Positions 12,330 through 25,579 are shown, counted from the stretch's first letter. The stretch is 64,000 nt of DNA from Bubalus kerabau (GCF_029407905.1 NC_073630.1:34693001-34757000); one strand, 5' to 3'. Made by a program: numbers and translations. Notes: a model not told the origin generated them from the letters alone.

Positions 12330-13964
12330 ATTCTCCATGCTAAGGTGCTCAAGAAAACCATTTTGTACTGAGTGACATATACAAGTGCAGAAAATCTTTT
12401 AAAATTTGCATGTTGTTTTGGGAAGCTTTTTAAAAGAAACTGTAAGCCAGCATATGGAAAGTTATAAATGTGGCCCAAGTCTGCCTGGAATTTAATTAGA
12501 GATGCCTTCCAGCTGTTGCTAGTGCCTGTAGCCTCTGTTTCCTCTTACTCTCTCCTTCCAAACTGCCATGGAAATGAAAGCTGAACAGCAGTTCTTCTTC
12601 TGCAACTTGAACTGAGTGAGGCTGCCCCGTAAAAAACGAGGTGAAGAATCAGCCAACTTACTCAGTGTCCCTGTGCATAAAGCACTGCAATATGAAAATC
12701 CAGCTGAACTGGAGAGAGCTACAGAAGCAAAATTAGTGTCAAATAAAAACTTGCATGCTTAACCAGGAGCAAGAACAGTGTTATCAAGGTTATGATTAAA
12801 GACAGAATGCAGTCTAACATTTCACTATGTGTAGAGAGATTAAGGAATGCATTAATAATTTTTTGGTTTGTACTAGATCTCCCAAACCAGACACCTATCA
12901 TAATTAAAGAAGGTCTGTACATCATTCGTGTTAATAAATATCAAGCCTCTGCATTATAGATTTGCTATTTTTCTCTTTATATAGTAACCTGAATATTTTG
13001 TCTGTAGCTCTTATAAAAACACACCCACACATATACACACACGCATGTCTTTATATACCAAGGCTTAATACATAGCATATTTGGAGGACACTGATCTGGA
13101 TCCTTAAGAATAAGTAATATTTCAAATAGGCTGTGAAGAGGATGATTGTGGCATAATTTTACCTCTCTCACTTGTTTAATCACTTACTTCCCACTAAACT
13201 CCCCTCTATTTTCTGCTGTGCCTTCACCCACCTCTTCAAGCATTTGTCCCTATCTTGAAAATTTCCTCTTTGAACCTGCTACTTATTAAATTACTACATA
13301 TTTCTCCCTTGCTTTTGTTTCAAGGCCAGAGCCCTCATACAGGTTACACACACTCTTTTTATTTCTATTCCACTGGCCCTTTTAACAACCTCTCCAGAAT
13401 CAAAGCTTTTTGAGTTTGGAGGGGCAGATAAAATGTCTTTCTTCTTAAAATAATGATTTTAAAGGACCATAAATATTGTAATAATAACTAGAACTGTCTG
13501 AAAAGAACATTTCTCTTCAGGCAAATGTTGTTAAGAAATCTGCCTCAAATTGCTGCAGACAGATTTTTGAATGGCTTATCTAGAATACACACCTCAGAAG
13601 CCAGCAGTACTCCGCGGGGCTTGGGGAATGGAGAAATGATTTCTGTTTATCCTCAGTCCAGTGCTCCGTCACATTAACAGCTCTACTTCTATATAAGCAC
13701 GACACTTCCTTTTAAAAATCTTCTGTTTAATGTTTCAAATGCACAGAACAGTCCTGACCCAGCGAAAAAATTTCCTAATGTTGAATCATTCTGGCCAAAC
13801 GTGAGTCAGAGTAATAAATTTCCTCGGGACACTCAGCTATTAGAACATCAGGGACTTTTGTGAACCTGTGAACAATTTCACAGTCTCAAGGGAGACAGAG
13901 TGTTTAACCTTTATGAATGGCCAGGGTAAGAGAGAAATCACAATAAATTTGTTTCATGTCTTTT
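12330..13964. other. Unassigned intronic DNA
   Basis: No gene was recognised. 13190-13420 is pyrimidine-rich and could be a very old repeat, but no family could be named. Confidence 0.4.
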
Positions 13965-14038
13965 TTAAAAAATTGAAGTATAGTTGATGGATATATTATA
14001 TATGTTACAGGTGTACAATAAAGTGATTCACAATTTTT
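13965..14038 (-). repeat. L1-like 3' fragment
   Basis: TTGAAGTATAGTTGAT..TGTTACAGGTGTACAATAAAGTGATTCA matches the reversed L1 3' words common in ruminants. Confidence 0.5.
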
Positions 14039-14724
14039 TCATGTCTTATCTTTTCTGAATTTCAACATTTATTAGAGGAACCTCAATTTGCTATCCTTTT
14101 TAATTTATGTAGGTACAATGATCATGTATAGCATTTAAATGTAAATTTTACAGACGCTATATTTCACTTTGTATTCATTTAATTTGATTCTTTCAGACCA
14201 TTTGGCAACTATAATTAACGTAAGGTTAACTCACCAGAAGATTGTATATGGTTGCATAGTAGCAAATGGTATTTGGTTTCTGAAAATGGAGTCCAAATAT
14301 AAAGCCAAAGAGCATGGTTTAAAGTTAGAATACTCCCCACCTTGAATTCTGATTAATTCTTATTTTGGTTAATGTTACTATGATCTCCCAGTCCCCTGAA
14401 TAGAACTTTTCTGAAAATCTTCTAGTTTCTCCTGCACTTCAAGCTATGTTCATTCAGGTACTAAGTAATGTCCATTCTATCAATAACTGTCTCTTGAATT
14501 TTTGTCTTCTTTTCCTTTCTTAATATTATGACTTTTCAATTTCTCATTTCTCATCTGAACAGCTTATTCCCCTGCTATAGAATCAGAGAAATAATTACGA
14601 GGTAGTTGCCTTATACCAGGCATTTTATAGAACATACAAAGGAGAACAAATTTTCAGTGTTAGTTCCCAATAACTGCTCTGCAATGAGCTTACCTACAAA
14701 CTCGTTATTTTTTATAACTTTTAT

Positions 14725-14947
14725 TTTATATTGGAGTACAGCCAATGAACAATGTTGTGATAGTTTCAGACACACAGCACTGACTCAACCATACATATGC
14801 ATGCATCCAATTTCCTTCAAACTCTGCCCCATCCAGGCTGCCACTGCAGCCACACGGATGAACCTAGAGATTACCACAATGAGCGAAGTAAGTCAGCAAA
14901 GAGAAACATCATTATGATACCCCTTATTTGAAGAATCTAAAAAGAAA
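14725..14947. repeat. L1-like 3' fragments
   Basis: The left half (TTGGAGTACAGCCAATGAACAATGTTGTGATAGTTTCAG) resembles reversed L1 3' sequence. The right half (GGATGAACCTAGAGATTACC..GTAAGTCAGCAAAGAGAAAC) is forward L1 3' UTR. Opposing halves suggest two insertions or an inverted L1. Confidence 0.6.
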
Positions 14948-15728
14948 TGATCAGATCAGATCAGTCTCTCAGTCATGTCCGACTCTTTGCGACCCCATGA
15001 ATCGCAGCACATCAGGCCTCCCTGTCCATCACCAACTCCTGGAGTTCACTCAGACTCATGTCCATCGAGTCAGTGATGCCATCCAGCCATCTCATCCTCT
15101 GCCGTCCCCTTCTCCTCTTGCCCCCAATCCCTCCCAGCATCACAGTCTTTTGCAATGAGTCAACTCTTCGCATGAGGTGGCCAAAGTACTGGAGTTTCAG
15201 CTTTAGCATCATTCCTTCTAAAGAAATCCCAGGGCTGATCTCCTTTAGAATGGACTGGTTGGATCTCCTTGCAGTCCTAGGGACTCTCAAGAGTCTTCTC
15301 CAACACCACAGTTCAAAAGCATCAATTCTTTGGTGCTCAGCCTTCTTCACAGTCCAATTCTCACATCCATACATGACCACTGGAAAAACCATAGCCTTGA
15401 CTAGACAAACCTTTGTTGGCAAAGTAATGTCTCTGCTTTTCAATATGCTATCTAGGTTGGTCATAACTTTCCTTCCAAGGAGTAAGCGTCTTTTAATTTA
15501 ATGGCTGCAGTCACCATCTGTAGTGATTTTGGAGCCCAGAAAAATAAAATCTGACACTGTTTCCACTGTTTCCCCATCTATTTCCCATGAAGTGGTGGGA
15601 CCAGATGCCATGATCTTCGTTTTCTGAATGTTGAGCTTTAAGCCAACTTTTTCACTCTCCACTTTCACTTTCATCAAGAGGCTTTTGAGTTCCTCTTCAC
15701 TTTCTGCCATAAGGGTGGTGTCATCTCT
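14948..15728 (-). mobile_element. BovB 3' end, GATCA-tail variant
   Basis: Minus-strand BovB running from just after the YADD region to the 3' end. The tail is a (TGATC)n pentamer repeat instead of (TGAAC)n. Open pieces at 15012-15464 and 15498-15710 are the RT C-terminal part, split by one disruption at about 15500. The 5' break lies immediately next to a Bov-tA insertion. Confidence 0.95.
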
Positions 15729-15739
15729 AGTTATTGAAT

Positions 15740-15886
15740 GGGCTTACCTGGTGGCTCAGCTGGTAAAGAATCTCCCTGCAATGCGGGAGACCTGGGTTCG
15801 ATCCCTGGGTGGGGAAGATCTCCTGGAGAAGGGAACCACTACCCACTCCAGCAGGCTGGCCTGGAGAATTCCAGAGGGTCGCAAAG
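15740..15886 (+). repeat. Bov-tA SINE
   Basis: It is framed by an 11-base TSD, AGTTATTGAAT, at 15729-15739 and 15887-15897. It begins with GGGCTTACCTGGTGGCTCAG and carries a perfect pol III B-box-like GGTTCGATCC at 15795-15804. The 3' end is short, stopping within GGGTCGCAAAG. Confidence 0.96.
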
Positions 15887-16081
15887 AGTTATTGAATAAT
15901 ATTTTCCTTCTACTCTTTTCTCTGTACTGGGATACTGAAATGGTATTTGATGACAGGAGAAAAACTTGAAAGGCTTCTCTGCTATTTAGACATTGTTGTT
16001 TCATTATTATTTTCTACGTGCCTCCATGTCTCCTCCTTTGGATGTTAGTCTTTTATGCCCTCTCCACTGCAGTATTACAAT

Positions 16082-16296
16082 GAAAAGTTCAAGTGTCAGT
16101 TGCTCAGATGTATCCGACTGTTTGTGACCCCATGGACTGTACCCCGCCAGGCTCCTCTGTCCATGGGATTCTCCAGGCAAGAATACTGGAGTGGGTTGCC
16201 ATGCCCTCCTCCAGGGGATCTTCCCAACCCAAGGATAGAACCCAGGTCTCCCACATTGCAGGCAGATTTTTTTTTTACCAGCTGAGCCACCAGGGA
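16082..16296 (-). repeat. Bov-tA SINE
   Basis: It is framed by a perfect 11-base TSD, AGTATTACAAT, at 16071-16081 and 16297-16307. It is full length in reverse, ending at the CTGAGCCACCAGGGAAG head. Confidence 0.96.
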
Positions 16297-16629
16297 AGTA
16301 TTACAATACCTCAAGATTATTAATTGCTTCATCTTTAAAAGCATTAAAAGGACATCATTATTTGTAAGAGAAAAAAACAAAACAAAACACTGTAATCAAA
16401 GCACTTTCTGAAGAAAAAAATGTGTTTAAGACATTTAAAAAATGTGTTTAAGAGATTGGTGACTCTGTTGCTGCTGCTGTGTCATTATTTTTACATTTTA
16501 TACACCAATGCCTGTATCCTATATTCTTGAGAGAATGACTGTATTATTGAAAAGGTACTATTTGTAGAACTCAGTCCGTAATTCATCTTCCTTGACATGT
16601 TGGAAAATTACTCCCAGAGTAGATTAAAT

Positions 16630-16855
16630 AGGTCTGAGTATCTCAAACAATGGCCCAGGAGCCCTGGAGACTGAACGGAGGGGCTCTGAGCCTGCATTAG
16701 AAGGAAGGGGGTGAGGCCGGGAACTCCCCTCCAGCAGTTCTGCTTTCGTATGTTTTGTATACGGGGCTATTCCATCAAAGAATTCACTTGAATAAAAAGT
16801 TCCACGGTTAAAAAAAAAAAAAAAAAGTCTGTAAATTACAGAGCAAGTTTTAAGT
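16630..16855. repeat. MER/hAT-Charlie-like non-autonomous DNA transposon
   Basis: The words GAGTATCTCAAACAATGGCCCAGGAGC and AATAAAAAGTTCCACGGTTAAAA resemble hAT-type MER elements. A 17-base A run lies at 16810-16826. The exact family is not assigned. Confidence 0.45.
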
Positions 16856-18052
16856 CCAACAAGGAAATAAACCAATTTACGTATGGCAGACAAACATGCA
16901 TGAACTGGCCAGCTCCTTGAGGTCAAAAGCAAGTAATGGAGAAAGAGACAGCCGTCCAGTTCCTGTGTAGACAGCCTGCGATGTGTACTCGGAGCCTGCT
17001 TCTGAGACCAGGAGAAGGCCTCCAGCACTTGGGAAGTGAAATAACACTTACGTGACAGGATAATGTGGCTTGGCTACAGTTTCAAACAAAGATTTAAAAT
17101 TAAGAAACTTAGCGAAGGGACTGGAAAGATTCTTTATATTCAGCATTCTTTAAGAAACAAATCATTGAAAATTTTCTTTCCCATCAGTAGGAGATTTTTT
17201 GCAGTGGAAACATGCTCTGGTATAACCTTTTGATCTTAATTGTAGGGGGTTAACTAAGGTGAATGCATGGCCACAAACATTCCTCTCACCATAGCTTTTC
17301 TCAGTGTCTGCACAGCTGTTGACTGACTCTTTGGTCCAGAGAAACAACAGCAGAAGTCAGCAGTAATACAACTTACTGAGGTGGTTTATAAGCTATTCAG
17401 GAAGAGTTTTACTAACGTGAAGAGCAAAAAGAAGAGATCACCAAAGTGAAAAGTTTTCCTAAGTGGCTATTTTTCTAAAAATAAAAGCAGATCTGCTTTT
17501 AGCCATTTCAAACTGAGACGCAAAGTGGATGTAAATGAAAACCACTGTATTACAAGAAGCAAAGCCTTAACATCCTAACTCTAAACTTACAGGTGCGGAG
17601 CTAAGCACAAAGCATTGTCCAGACGGTATGGTCCTGACAGTGATCCAAGAGAAGGAGAAACATGTGACTGCGTGCATGTGTGTTTGCAGACACTTGACAC
17701 CCAGTCTGAAGTAGCAGCATTTTCAGCATGATAGAAACCAAGAGGAATATTGAGTTCATACACCAGGTATGAACTTGTTGGTTTCTTGTTGGTTTCCTTT
17801 TTTTAAAAAATCAACCATTTAAGACACTCTACATGTGCAGGGTTTGTGTGGTTAAGTGTCAGGAATGATGAATTTACCCAGTCAGTACCATCCTGGGACA
17901 GCCTTGGGGCTGGACAGCCATCCTTGCTCTAAAAAGCCCCCTCTTCCACGTTTACCTATGCTGCTTCAAAGGTCTTTCATTTGAAGTATTAGGAAGTGGC
18001 TAAATTAGAACGCAAATGCAGATCTTCTGACCACCATTTACTACTCTTCTCT
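16856..18052. other. Unassigned intronic DNA
   Basis: No gene, young repeat or RNA was recognised. Confidence 0.45.
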
Positions 18053-18065
18053 TAAATTATACCAT

Positions 18066-18283
18066 GAAGTGAAGTGAAGTGAAGTTGCTCAGTCGTGTCC
18101 GACTCTTTGTGACCCCATCGACAGTAGCCTACCAGGCTCTGCCATCCATGGGATTTTCCAGGCAAGAATACTGGAGTGGGCTGCCATTTCCTTCTCCAGG
18201 GGATCTTCCCAATCTAGGGATCGAACCCAGGTCTCCTGCATTGCAGACAGACACTTTACCATCTGAGCCACCAGGGAAGCCCC
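18066..18283 (-). repeat. Bov-tA SINE
   Basis: It is framed by a 13-base TSD, TAAATTATACCAT, at 18053-18065 and 18284-18296. The tail is (GAAGT)n, and it includes the reversed tRNA-like head and B-box (GGGATCGAACCC). Confidence 0.96.
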
Positions 18284-18689
18284 TAAATTATACCATAAAA
18301 TGAAATATATATATACATGTATATAATGAAAATATACATATTACTGTAATCCTTCAAACATCAAGGAGTCAGGCAAAGGAAGGAGAATGGAGAAACAGGC
18401 TATTTTTTCACCAGTGGGCTTTGAAGTGTACAAGGTAATTGTTAAAGAGGTTTCTCTAAATTATGACTTAATCTGCTTGAGTGAGTACTTGTTTGTTTCT
18501 GTTTTTGTGTTTTTGCTAACAGCAGAATGAATGACCTTAAAGTTGTACTTAATTCATCTTTTTCTTTCCAATCATACAACCCACTTGTAGTCTACCCCAA
18601 AATTCTGTCTGCTCTGCCTGTGAAATGTACTCAGAGTTAACCCTCTCTGAGGTCTTCCTGCTGTAAACCTTATCTCTAGGATCTACCCT

Positions 18690-19515
18690 CAGCACATCTG
18701 CCGAAGCAATTCTGTTAACTCCCAAGTTGGGTTGTGTCACCCCTCTGCTCTTCACTTAAGAGTGGAAGTCAGAGTCTCTGCCTTGGTCAGCAATGCACTA
18801 CAGGACCTGGGTCCCTTGACCAGCTTGACCTCCCCTCCCCTTACTCTCCCCTGCCCCTGTCTGATCCAGTCAAGCTGGACTGGCCTCTGGATGGTAAGTG
18901 AGCAGACCAGGGGCGCTCCTGTCATGGGGCCAGTGCAGTTCCTGTTCTGTCTGCCTGGAGCAGTGACGTAGGAGGCTCCGTCCTTCACCCCCTTCTTAGT
19001 GAAGCCTTCCCTGACCTCCATGATATTGCCCTCTTCACCCTTAACCCTCAATCTCTTAATTTCTGCCCTGTTTCCTGGTATGTTTTCCTTCACAGGGCAT
19101 ACTGCCTCCTGTGCATGCTATGTCGTGCACACGTTTCAGTCATGTCCCACTCTGGGACCCCATGGACTGTAGCCTACCAGGCTCCTCTGTCCATGGGATT
19201 CTCCAGGCATGAATATTGGAGTGGGTTGTCATGCCCTCCTCCAGGGGATCTTCCCGACCCAGGGATCAAACCCGCATCTCATATGTCTCCTGCATTGGTA
19301 GGTGGGTTCTTTACCACTGCAGTACCTGGGAAGCCCATTCTGCCCCCAGCACACTATATATCTGATCTAGATGTGTCTCCTAGGACTAGAATACAAACAC
19401 CACGAGAAAAGGGAGTTTCCGAGGTAGTGTTGACTGAAATGTTTCCCAGTGCCTAGAACAGTATCTAGCAAAAAGTAGGTGCTTAGTATTGAATGAATGA
19501 ATAAATGAATTTCAA
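18690..19515 (+). repeat. L2 LINE 3' end, split by a SINE
   Basis: The left part (18690-19107) carries L2 words such as AAGCCTTCCCTGACC. The right part (19337-19515) carries the terminal words CAGTGCCTAGAACAGTATCTAGCA, AGTAGGTGCTTAGTA and a (GAAT)n tail. Both halves are on the plus strand and collinear. Confidence 0.88.
19108..19336 (-). repeat. Bov-tA SINE inside L2
   Basis: A full reversed Bov-tA: CAGTCATGTCCCACTCT.., the CATGGACTGTAGCCTACCAGG core, then the CCTGGGAAGCCC head. No clean TSD is visible. Confidence 0.88.
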
Positions 19516-19872
19516 GGAAATAAAAATAAGAAGGCCAACCAAATCAAGGATCGTTACCTCCTGAACTATTAACTGGTTTTGGGAAGTTTTAGGAAGACTT
19601 ACACCAAGTTTGACAAATGAGTCAATGCATAGTTTCTCCCCTATAGAATGTCTAAGGATTTGCATTTAACTTTGGGGATTTCCTTTACAAGACTGAGAAA
19701 TATTTTTAACATTAACCTCAATGTTAATTCACCTACCTCACACATTTGTGATGTGGACTGAGTGACAATATAAACATTTGCCTCAAAAAAACCTCTAAAT
19801 TACCTATTTTTTTGTTGTTGTTGTTATTTTGGCATCTGAGACATTCAGAGCCACACCAGAAAGGAGATCTGC

Positions 19873-20000
19873 AGGACTTCCTTGGTGGTCCGGGGGTTAA
19901 GAATCCACCTTCCAATGTGCTCTGGTGCCTCCGTGCCACAACCAGAGAGCAGCCAGTGGCTAGAGAAGCGGGAGAAACCTGTGTGCCACAACTAAGCCCC
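19873..20000 (+). repeat. CHR-type tRNA-derived SINE
   Basis: It starts with the typical GGACTTCCTTGGTGGTCCGGGGGTTAAGAATCC. The body GTGCCACAACCAGAGAGCAGCCAGTGGCTAGAGAAG is followed by AACTAAGCCC words. This is a fragment of the cetartiodactyl CHR group. Confidence 0.75.
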
Positions 20001-20565
20001 TACATAGCCAAAGAAGGAGAGAATGAAAAGCGATCGGAAAAGTGTTACTGTTAGAACCAAGTCATTAAATTATTTTAGCAAATCTCGGACTCCTGATCCA
20101 AATGCCTCAACTTTCATTTAAAGGTAAGTGGTGACAATGAATTCCTCAGCTGTGTTAGAGTGTGTACAACCCTGTAGAAAATTAGGATATACATGTATAT
20201 GAAACTGATGCCAACTTGATCAAATTCATAGTTTGAGTTAAACAAGACCCCAAAATAAATGTCCGCTTTCTTTGGGTTGGCCTTGTAGTAGAAAGGTTCT
20301 ACAAGAAAAAAGCAACGTGTCCAAATGCCTACATTTCCTAGCACCTTTAATTTCAGGATGCATAAAGTGAGTGCTACATAAATGGTTAAAAAAGTAAAGA
20401 GAGAGAGATACAGATGGTAACACACAGTCATGGAACATTAAATGCCCAAACTGTACTGTTATCAATCAATGTATTATCAATATGTTATCAATGTAGTTCT
20501 CAGATGCACAACTTCAGCATTACCAGGCAGAGTGACAGAGATGTGGCATCTCAGGACCCACCTTA

Positions 20566-20803
20566 CTACTACTACTACTACTAAGTCGCTTCAGTCGTGT
20601 CCGACTCTGAGCGACCCCATAGACGGCAGCCCACCAGGCTCCCCTGTCCCTGGGATTCTCCAGGCAAGAACACTGGAGCGGGTTGCCATTTCCTTCTCCA
20701 ATGCATGAAAGGTAAAGTGAAAGTGAAGTTGCTCAGTCGTATCCGACTCTTAGCTACCCCATGGACAGCAGCCCACCAGGCTCCTCCGTCCGTGGGATTT
20801 TGA
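20566..20803 (-). repeat. Bov-A2 SINE (dimeric)
   Basis: A (TAC)n head, representing the reversed 3' tail, is followed by AAGTCGCTTCAGTCGTGTCCGAC and two CATGGAC/CATAGAC..CAGCCCACCAGGCTCC units. Confidence 0.9.
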
Positions 20804-21290
20804 AAAAAATTTCTGAGGAAGCGCCCAGAGGAATGAAAGGAATGAAGGCTTTAGCAAATTCTCCAGGGGTTAATATTTTGATTAATAATTTAAGTATTAA
20901 AAATTCTGAAAGGTAAACTCATAACATTATCCTTAATTTATATATAAAACAAATGAAGAACAAGAATGGAGCCCAGTTTTCCCAAACTGAATGGGAAAGC
21001 AAGTTTTAAATGAGTTCTGGTTCTTAGAATAACTATATTTAGCTCTTTGTTGTTGAACAAGATACTCATTTATTTATACTCTAAAGATAAGCTGTACAGC
21101 TAGCTATACCAAATCCATCCTGTCAACCATCTGTGTAATGTAGTGGAAAATCATAGTTTTGGGGTTGGAATTCTAGTCTCATTACTTACCATAGGACTTT
21201 GCCAAAGGCATTTTATTTCTGAGAGCTTGATTTTTTTCTTATGTAAAATGTGGATATTAATATTTATACACAAATTATGAGGCTTAGTTA
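20804..21290. other. Unassigned intronic DNA
   Basis: No gene or repeat was recognised. Confidence 0.45.
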
Positions 21291-24200
21291 GTTCAATTCA
21301 GTCCCTCAGTTGTGTCCAACTCTTTGCTACCCCATGAATCCCAGCACGCCAGGCCTCCCTGTCCATCACCAACTCCCGGAGTTCACTCAGACTCATGTCC
21401 ATCGAGTCAGTGATGCCATCCGGCCATCTCATCCTCTGTCGTCCCCTTCTCCTGCCCCCAATCCCTCCCAGCATCAGAGACTTTTCCAATGAGTCAACTC
21501 TTCGCATGAGGTGGCCAAAGTACTGGAGTTTCAGCTTTAGCATCATTCCTTCTTAAGAAATCCCAGGGCTGATCTCCTTCAGAATGGACTGGTTGGATCT
21601 CCTTGCAGTCCAAGGGACTCTCAAGAGTCTTCTCCAACACCACAGTTCAAAAGCATCAATTCTTCGGCGCTCAGCCTTCTTCACAGTCCAACTCTCACAT
21701 CCATACATGACTACAGGAAAAACCATAGCCTTGACTAGACGGACCTTTGTTGGCAAAATAATATCTCTGCTTTTGAATATGCTATCTAGGTTGGTCATAA
21801 CTTTCCTTCCAAGGAGTAAGCGTTTTTTCATTTCATGGCTGCAGTCACCATCTGCAGTGATTTTGGAGCCCCAAAAAATAAAGTCTGACACTGTTTCCAC
21901 TGTTTCCCCATCTATTTCCCATGAAGTGATGGGACCAGATGCCATGATCTTCGTTTTCTGAATGTTGAGCTTTAAGCCAACTTTTTCACTCTCCACTTTC
22001 ACTTTCATCAAGAGGCTTCTGAGTTCCTCTTCACTTTCTGCCATAAGGGTGGTGTCATCTGCATATCTGAGGTTATTGATATTTCTCCCAGCAATCTTGA
22101 TTCCAGCTTGTTTCTTCCAGTCCAGCGTTTCTCATGATGTACTCTGCATATAAGTTAAATAAGCAGGGTACAATATACAGCCTTGACGTATTCCTTTTCC
22201 TATTTGGAACCAGTGTGTTGTTCCATGTCCAGTTCTAACTGTTGCTTCCTGACCTGCATACAAATTTCTCAAGAAGCAGGTCAGGTGGTCTGGTATTCCC
22301 ATCTCTTTCAGAATTTTCCACAGTTTATTGTGATCCACACAGTCAAAGGCTTTGGCATAGTCAATAAAGCAGAAATAGATGTTTTTCTGAAACTCTCTTG
22401 CTTTTTCCATGATCCAGCGGATGTTGGCAATTTGATCTCTGGTTCCTCTGCCTTTTCTAAAACCAGCTTGAACATCTGGAAGTTCACAGTTCACATATTG
22501 CTGAAGCCTGGCTTGGAGAATTTTGAGCATTACTTTACTAGCGTGTGAGATGAGTGCAATTGTGTGGTAGTTTGAGCATTCTTTGGCATTGCCTTTCTTT
22601 GGGATTGGAATGAAAACTGATCTTTTCCAGTCCTGCGGCCACTGCTGAGTTTTCCACATTTGCTGGCATATTGAGTGCAGCACTTTCACAGCATCATCTT
22701 TCAGGATTTGAAATAGCTCAACTGGAATTCTATCACCTCCACTAGCTTTGCTCGTAGTGATGCCTTCTAAGGCCCACTTGACTTCACATTCCACGATGTC
22801 TGGCTCTAGGTCAGTGATCATGCCATGGTGATTATCTGGGTCGTGAAGATCTTTTTTGTACAGTTCTTCTGTGTATTCTTGCCATGTCTTCTCAATATCT
22901 TCTGCTTCTGTTAGGTCCGTACCATTTCTGTCCTTTATTTTGCCCATCTTTGCATGAAATGTTCCCTTGGTATCTCTAATTTTCTTGAAGAGACCTCTAG
23001 TCTTTCCTATTCTGTTGTTTTCCTCTATTTCTTTGCCTTGATCACTGAAGAAGGCTTTCTTATCTCTTCTTGCTATTCTTTGGAACTCTGCATTCAGATG
23101 CTTATATCTTTCCTTTTCTCCTTTGCTTTTTGCTTCTCTTCTTTTCACAGCTATATGTAAGGCCTCCCCAGACAGCCATTTTGCTTTTGTGCATTTCTTT
23201 TCCATGGGGATGGTCTTGATCCCTGTCTCCTGTACAGTGTCACGAACCTCATTCCATAGTTCATCAGGCACTCTATCTATCAGATAGGCCCTTAAATCTA
23301 TTTCTCACTTCCACTGTATAATCATAAGGGATTTGATTTAGGTCATACCTGAATGGTCTAGTGGTTTTCCCTACTTTCTTCAATTTAAGTCTGAATTTGG
23401 CAACAAGGAGTTCATGATCTGAGCCACAGTTAGCTCCTGGTCTTGTTTTTGCTGACTGCATACAGCTTCTCCATCTTTGGGTGCAAAGAATATAATCAAT
23501 CTGATTTCAGTGTTGACCATCTGGTGATGTCCATGTGTAGAGTCTTCTCTTGTGTTGCGGAAGAGAGTGTTTGTTTTGACCAGTGCATTTCTTGGCCAAA
23601 CTCTATTAGTCTTTGCCCTGCTTCATTCTGCATTCCAAGGCCAAATCTGCTTGTTACTCCAGGTGTTTCTTGACTTCCTACTTTTGCATTCCAGTCCCCT
23701 ATAATGAAAAGGACATCTTTTTTGGGTGTTAGCCCTAAAAAGGTCTTGTAGGTCTTCATAGAACTGTTCAACTTCAGCTTCTTCAGCATTACTGGCTGGG
23801 GCATAGACTTGGATTACTGTGATATTGAATGGTTTGCCTTGGAAACAAACAGAGATCATTCTGTCATTTTTGAGATTGCATCCAAGTACTGCATTTTGGA
23901 GTCTTTTGTTGACCATGGTGGCTACTCCATTTCTTCTGAGGGATTCCTGCCCGCAGTAGTAGATATAATGGTCATCTGAGTTAAATTCACCCATTCCAGT
24001 CCATTTCAGTTCGCTGATTCCTAGAACGTCGACATTCACTCTTGCCATCTCTTGTTTGACCACTTCCAATTTGCCTTGATTCATGGACCTGACATTCCAG
24101 GTTCCTATGTAATATTGCTCTTTACAGCATCGGACCTTGCTTCTATCACCAGTCACATCCACAGCTGGGTATTCTTTTTGCTTTGGCTCCATCCCTTCAT

Positions 24201-24525
24201 TCTTTCTGGAGTTATTTCTCCACTGATCTCCAGTAGCATACTGGGCACCTACTGACCTGGGGAGTTCCTCTTTCAGTATCCTATCATTTTGCCTTTTCAT
24301 ACTGGTCATGGGGTTCTCAAGGCAAGAATACTGAAGTGCTTTGCCATTCCCTTCTCCAGTGGACCACATTCTGTCAGATCTCTCCACCATGACCCGCTCA
24401 TCTTGGGTTGCCCCACGGGCATGGCTTAGTTTCATTGAGTTAGATAAGGCTGTGGTCCTAGTGTGATTAGATTGACTAGTTTTCTGTGAGTATGGTTTCA
24501 GTGTGTCTGCCCTCTGATGCCCTCA
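21291..24525 (-). mobile_element. BovB LINE, nearly full length
   Basis: About 3.2 kb, the longest BovB in the window. On the minus strand an AP-type endonuclease frame comes first (24435 to 23623, 270 codons; it includes GTWNVRSMNQGKLE and a VLGISELKW block). The RT follows (23271 to 22132, 379 codons, with FIDYAKAFD), and then the RT C-terminal region (22044 to 21553 and 21546 to 21298). Several frameshifts break it, including a two-base loss near 22170 just before the YADD block and breaks near 23272 and 23620. Only the extreme 5' leader (about 200 bases present in the 43.9 kb copy) is missing. It is therefore a dead copy with well-preserved domains. No convincing TSD was found. Confidence 0.95.
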
Positions 24526-25579
24526 AATAATTTAGAAAATTGTATTATATATTAATATACACATATAAAAAATATATATGCCAAATAATACTTAAGTTCC
24601 AAATAAATGTCACATCTCTACTTCTAAGATTTTATCTTCAACTAAATCATTTAGCTAGAAAAATGTATAGGTAAATTAATTTTATAGCATTACAAAGACA
24701 CCCAAACAAGACTCAAAGTAAAAAACTGATTTTAGGTATTTGAACTGATACTTTTAAGAGTGTTCAAAAAATCTAAATTAAACTTTAATTGATGAATATG
24801 AATTACTCAGTTCACATAAATTTATTATGGCTTTATCTTCTGTAAGAACTTGATGTGTTCAAAAGATATAACATGGTCTTTAACCTCATGAAATTCAATC
24901 TCAAAGATAATTATTAAGTCTAATAAAGCAATTAAAAACTTCTTGAGTTTTTCAGATCCAAAATTATGGCATAATCTTTCTGTAAATTTCTAATAAATTA
25001 CAGATTTAGTGAAAATCTTAAAATTTTGATCATCTATAGTATACATTAACATTATAGTATACATTATTATGGCATACATTAATACAATTAACATTATAGT
25101 ATTAGATTATATTATCAGAATTGTAATAAACATTGATAATTATAATATTGCAATATATTGATAACTATAGTATAATATCGATTGATAATTATTGATAAAT
25201 GTAGATTGATAGATGTAACTATAGATTAATGTAGTATGAATTAATAATTTAGAATGGAGTTCCCAAGTATAGATAACTCATGAATTTTTGCTAGGTGGGA
25301 GAGCAGAGAAATTGGGTCAATTAACTTTTTTTCATGTTTTTGTTTGTGGATGCAAGGAACTAAAATTCATTCACATGCAGATGAAAATGATTTTGTGGAG
25401 ATTAAAACATTTAACAATAAATGATAAAAAGGGTAAAATTTAAGAATCAAGTGTCTGAGGAGGCAAGGAGCTCTGGGAGGTGTGTGTCTGACAGATGCAA
25501 GTACTTCAATGCCTACTGGAGGAAGGAAAGCCGACAACGTGGCTACTGCTGCCACTGGGTTCGGAAATTTTGTACTGGT
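24526..25579. repeat. AT-rich low-complexity region
   Basis: The core at 25020-25250 is dense in ATTGATAAT/TATAGTAT-like words. No gene was recognised. Confidence 0.6.

Noticed and set aside
15740..15886. tRNA-like box B in Bov-tA copies as tRNA genes
   Set aside because: The tRNA-like heads belong to SINEs, lack a complete cloverleaf and are followed by the BovB-derived tail.
16624..17028. 134-codon minus-strand frame
   Set aside because: It crosses a poly-A run and a MER-like repeat; the residues are low-complexity and no family was recognised.
20566..20803. Repeated units resembling a CRISPR or tandem array
   Set aside because: The two similar units are the halves of a dimeric Bov-A2 SINE, a ruminant family; spacing and content do not fit an array.
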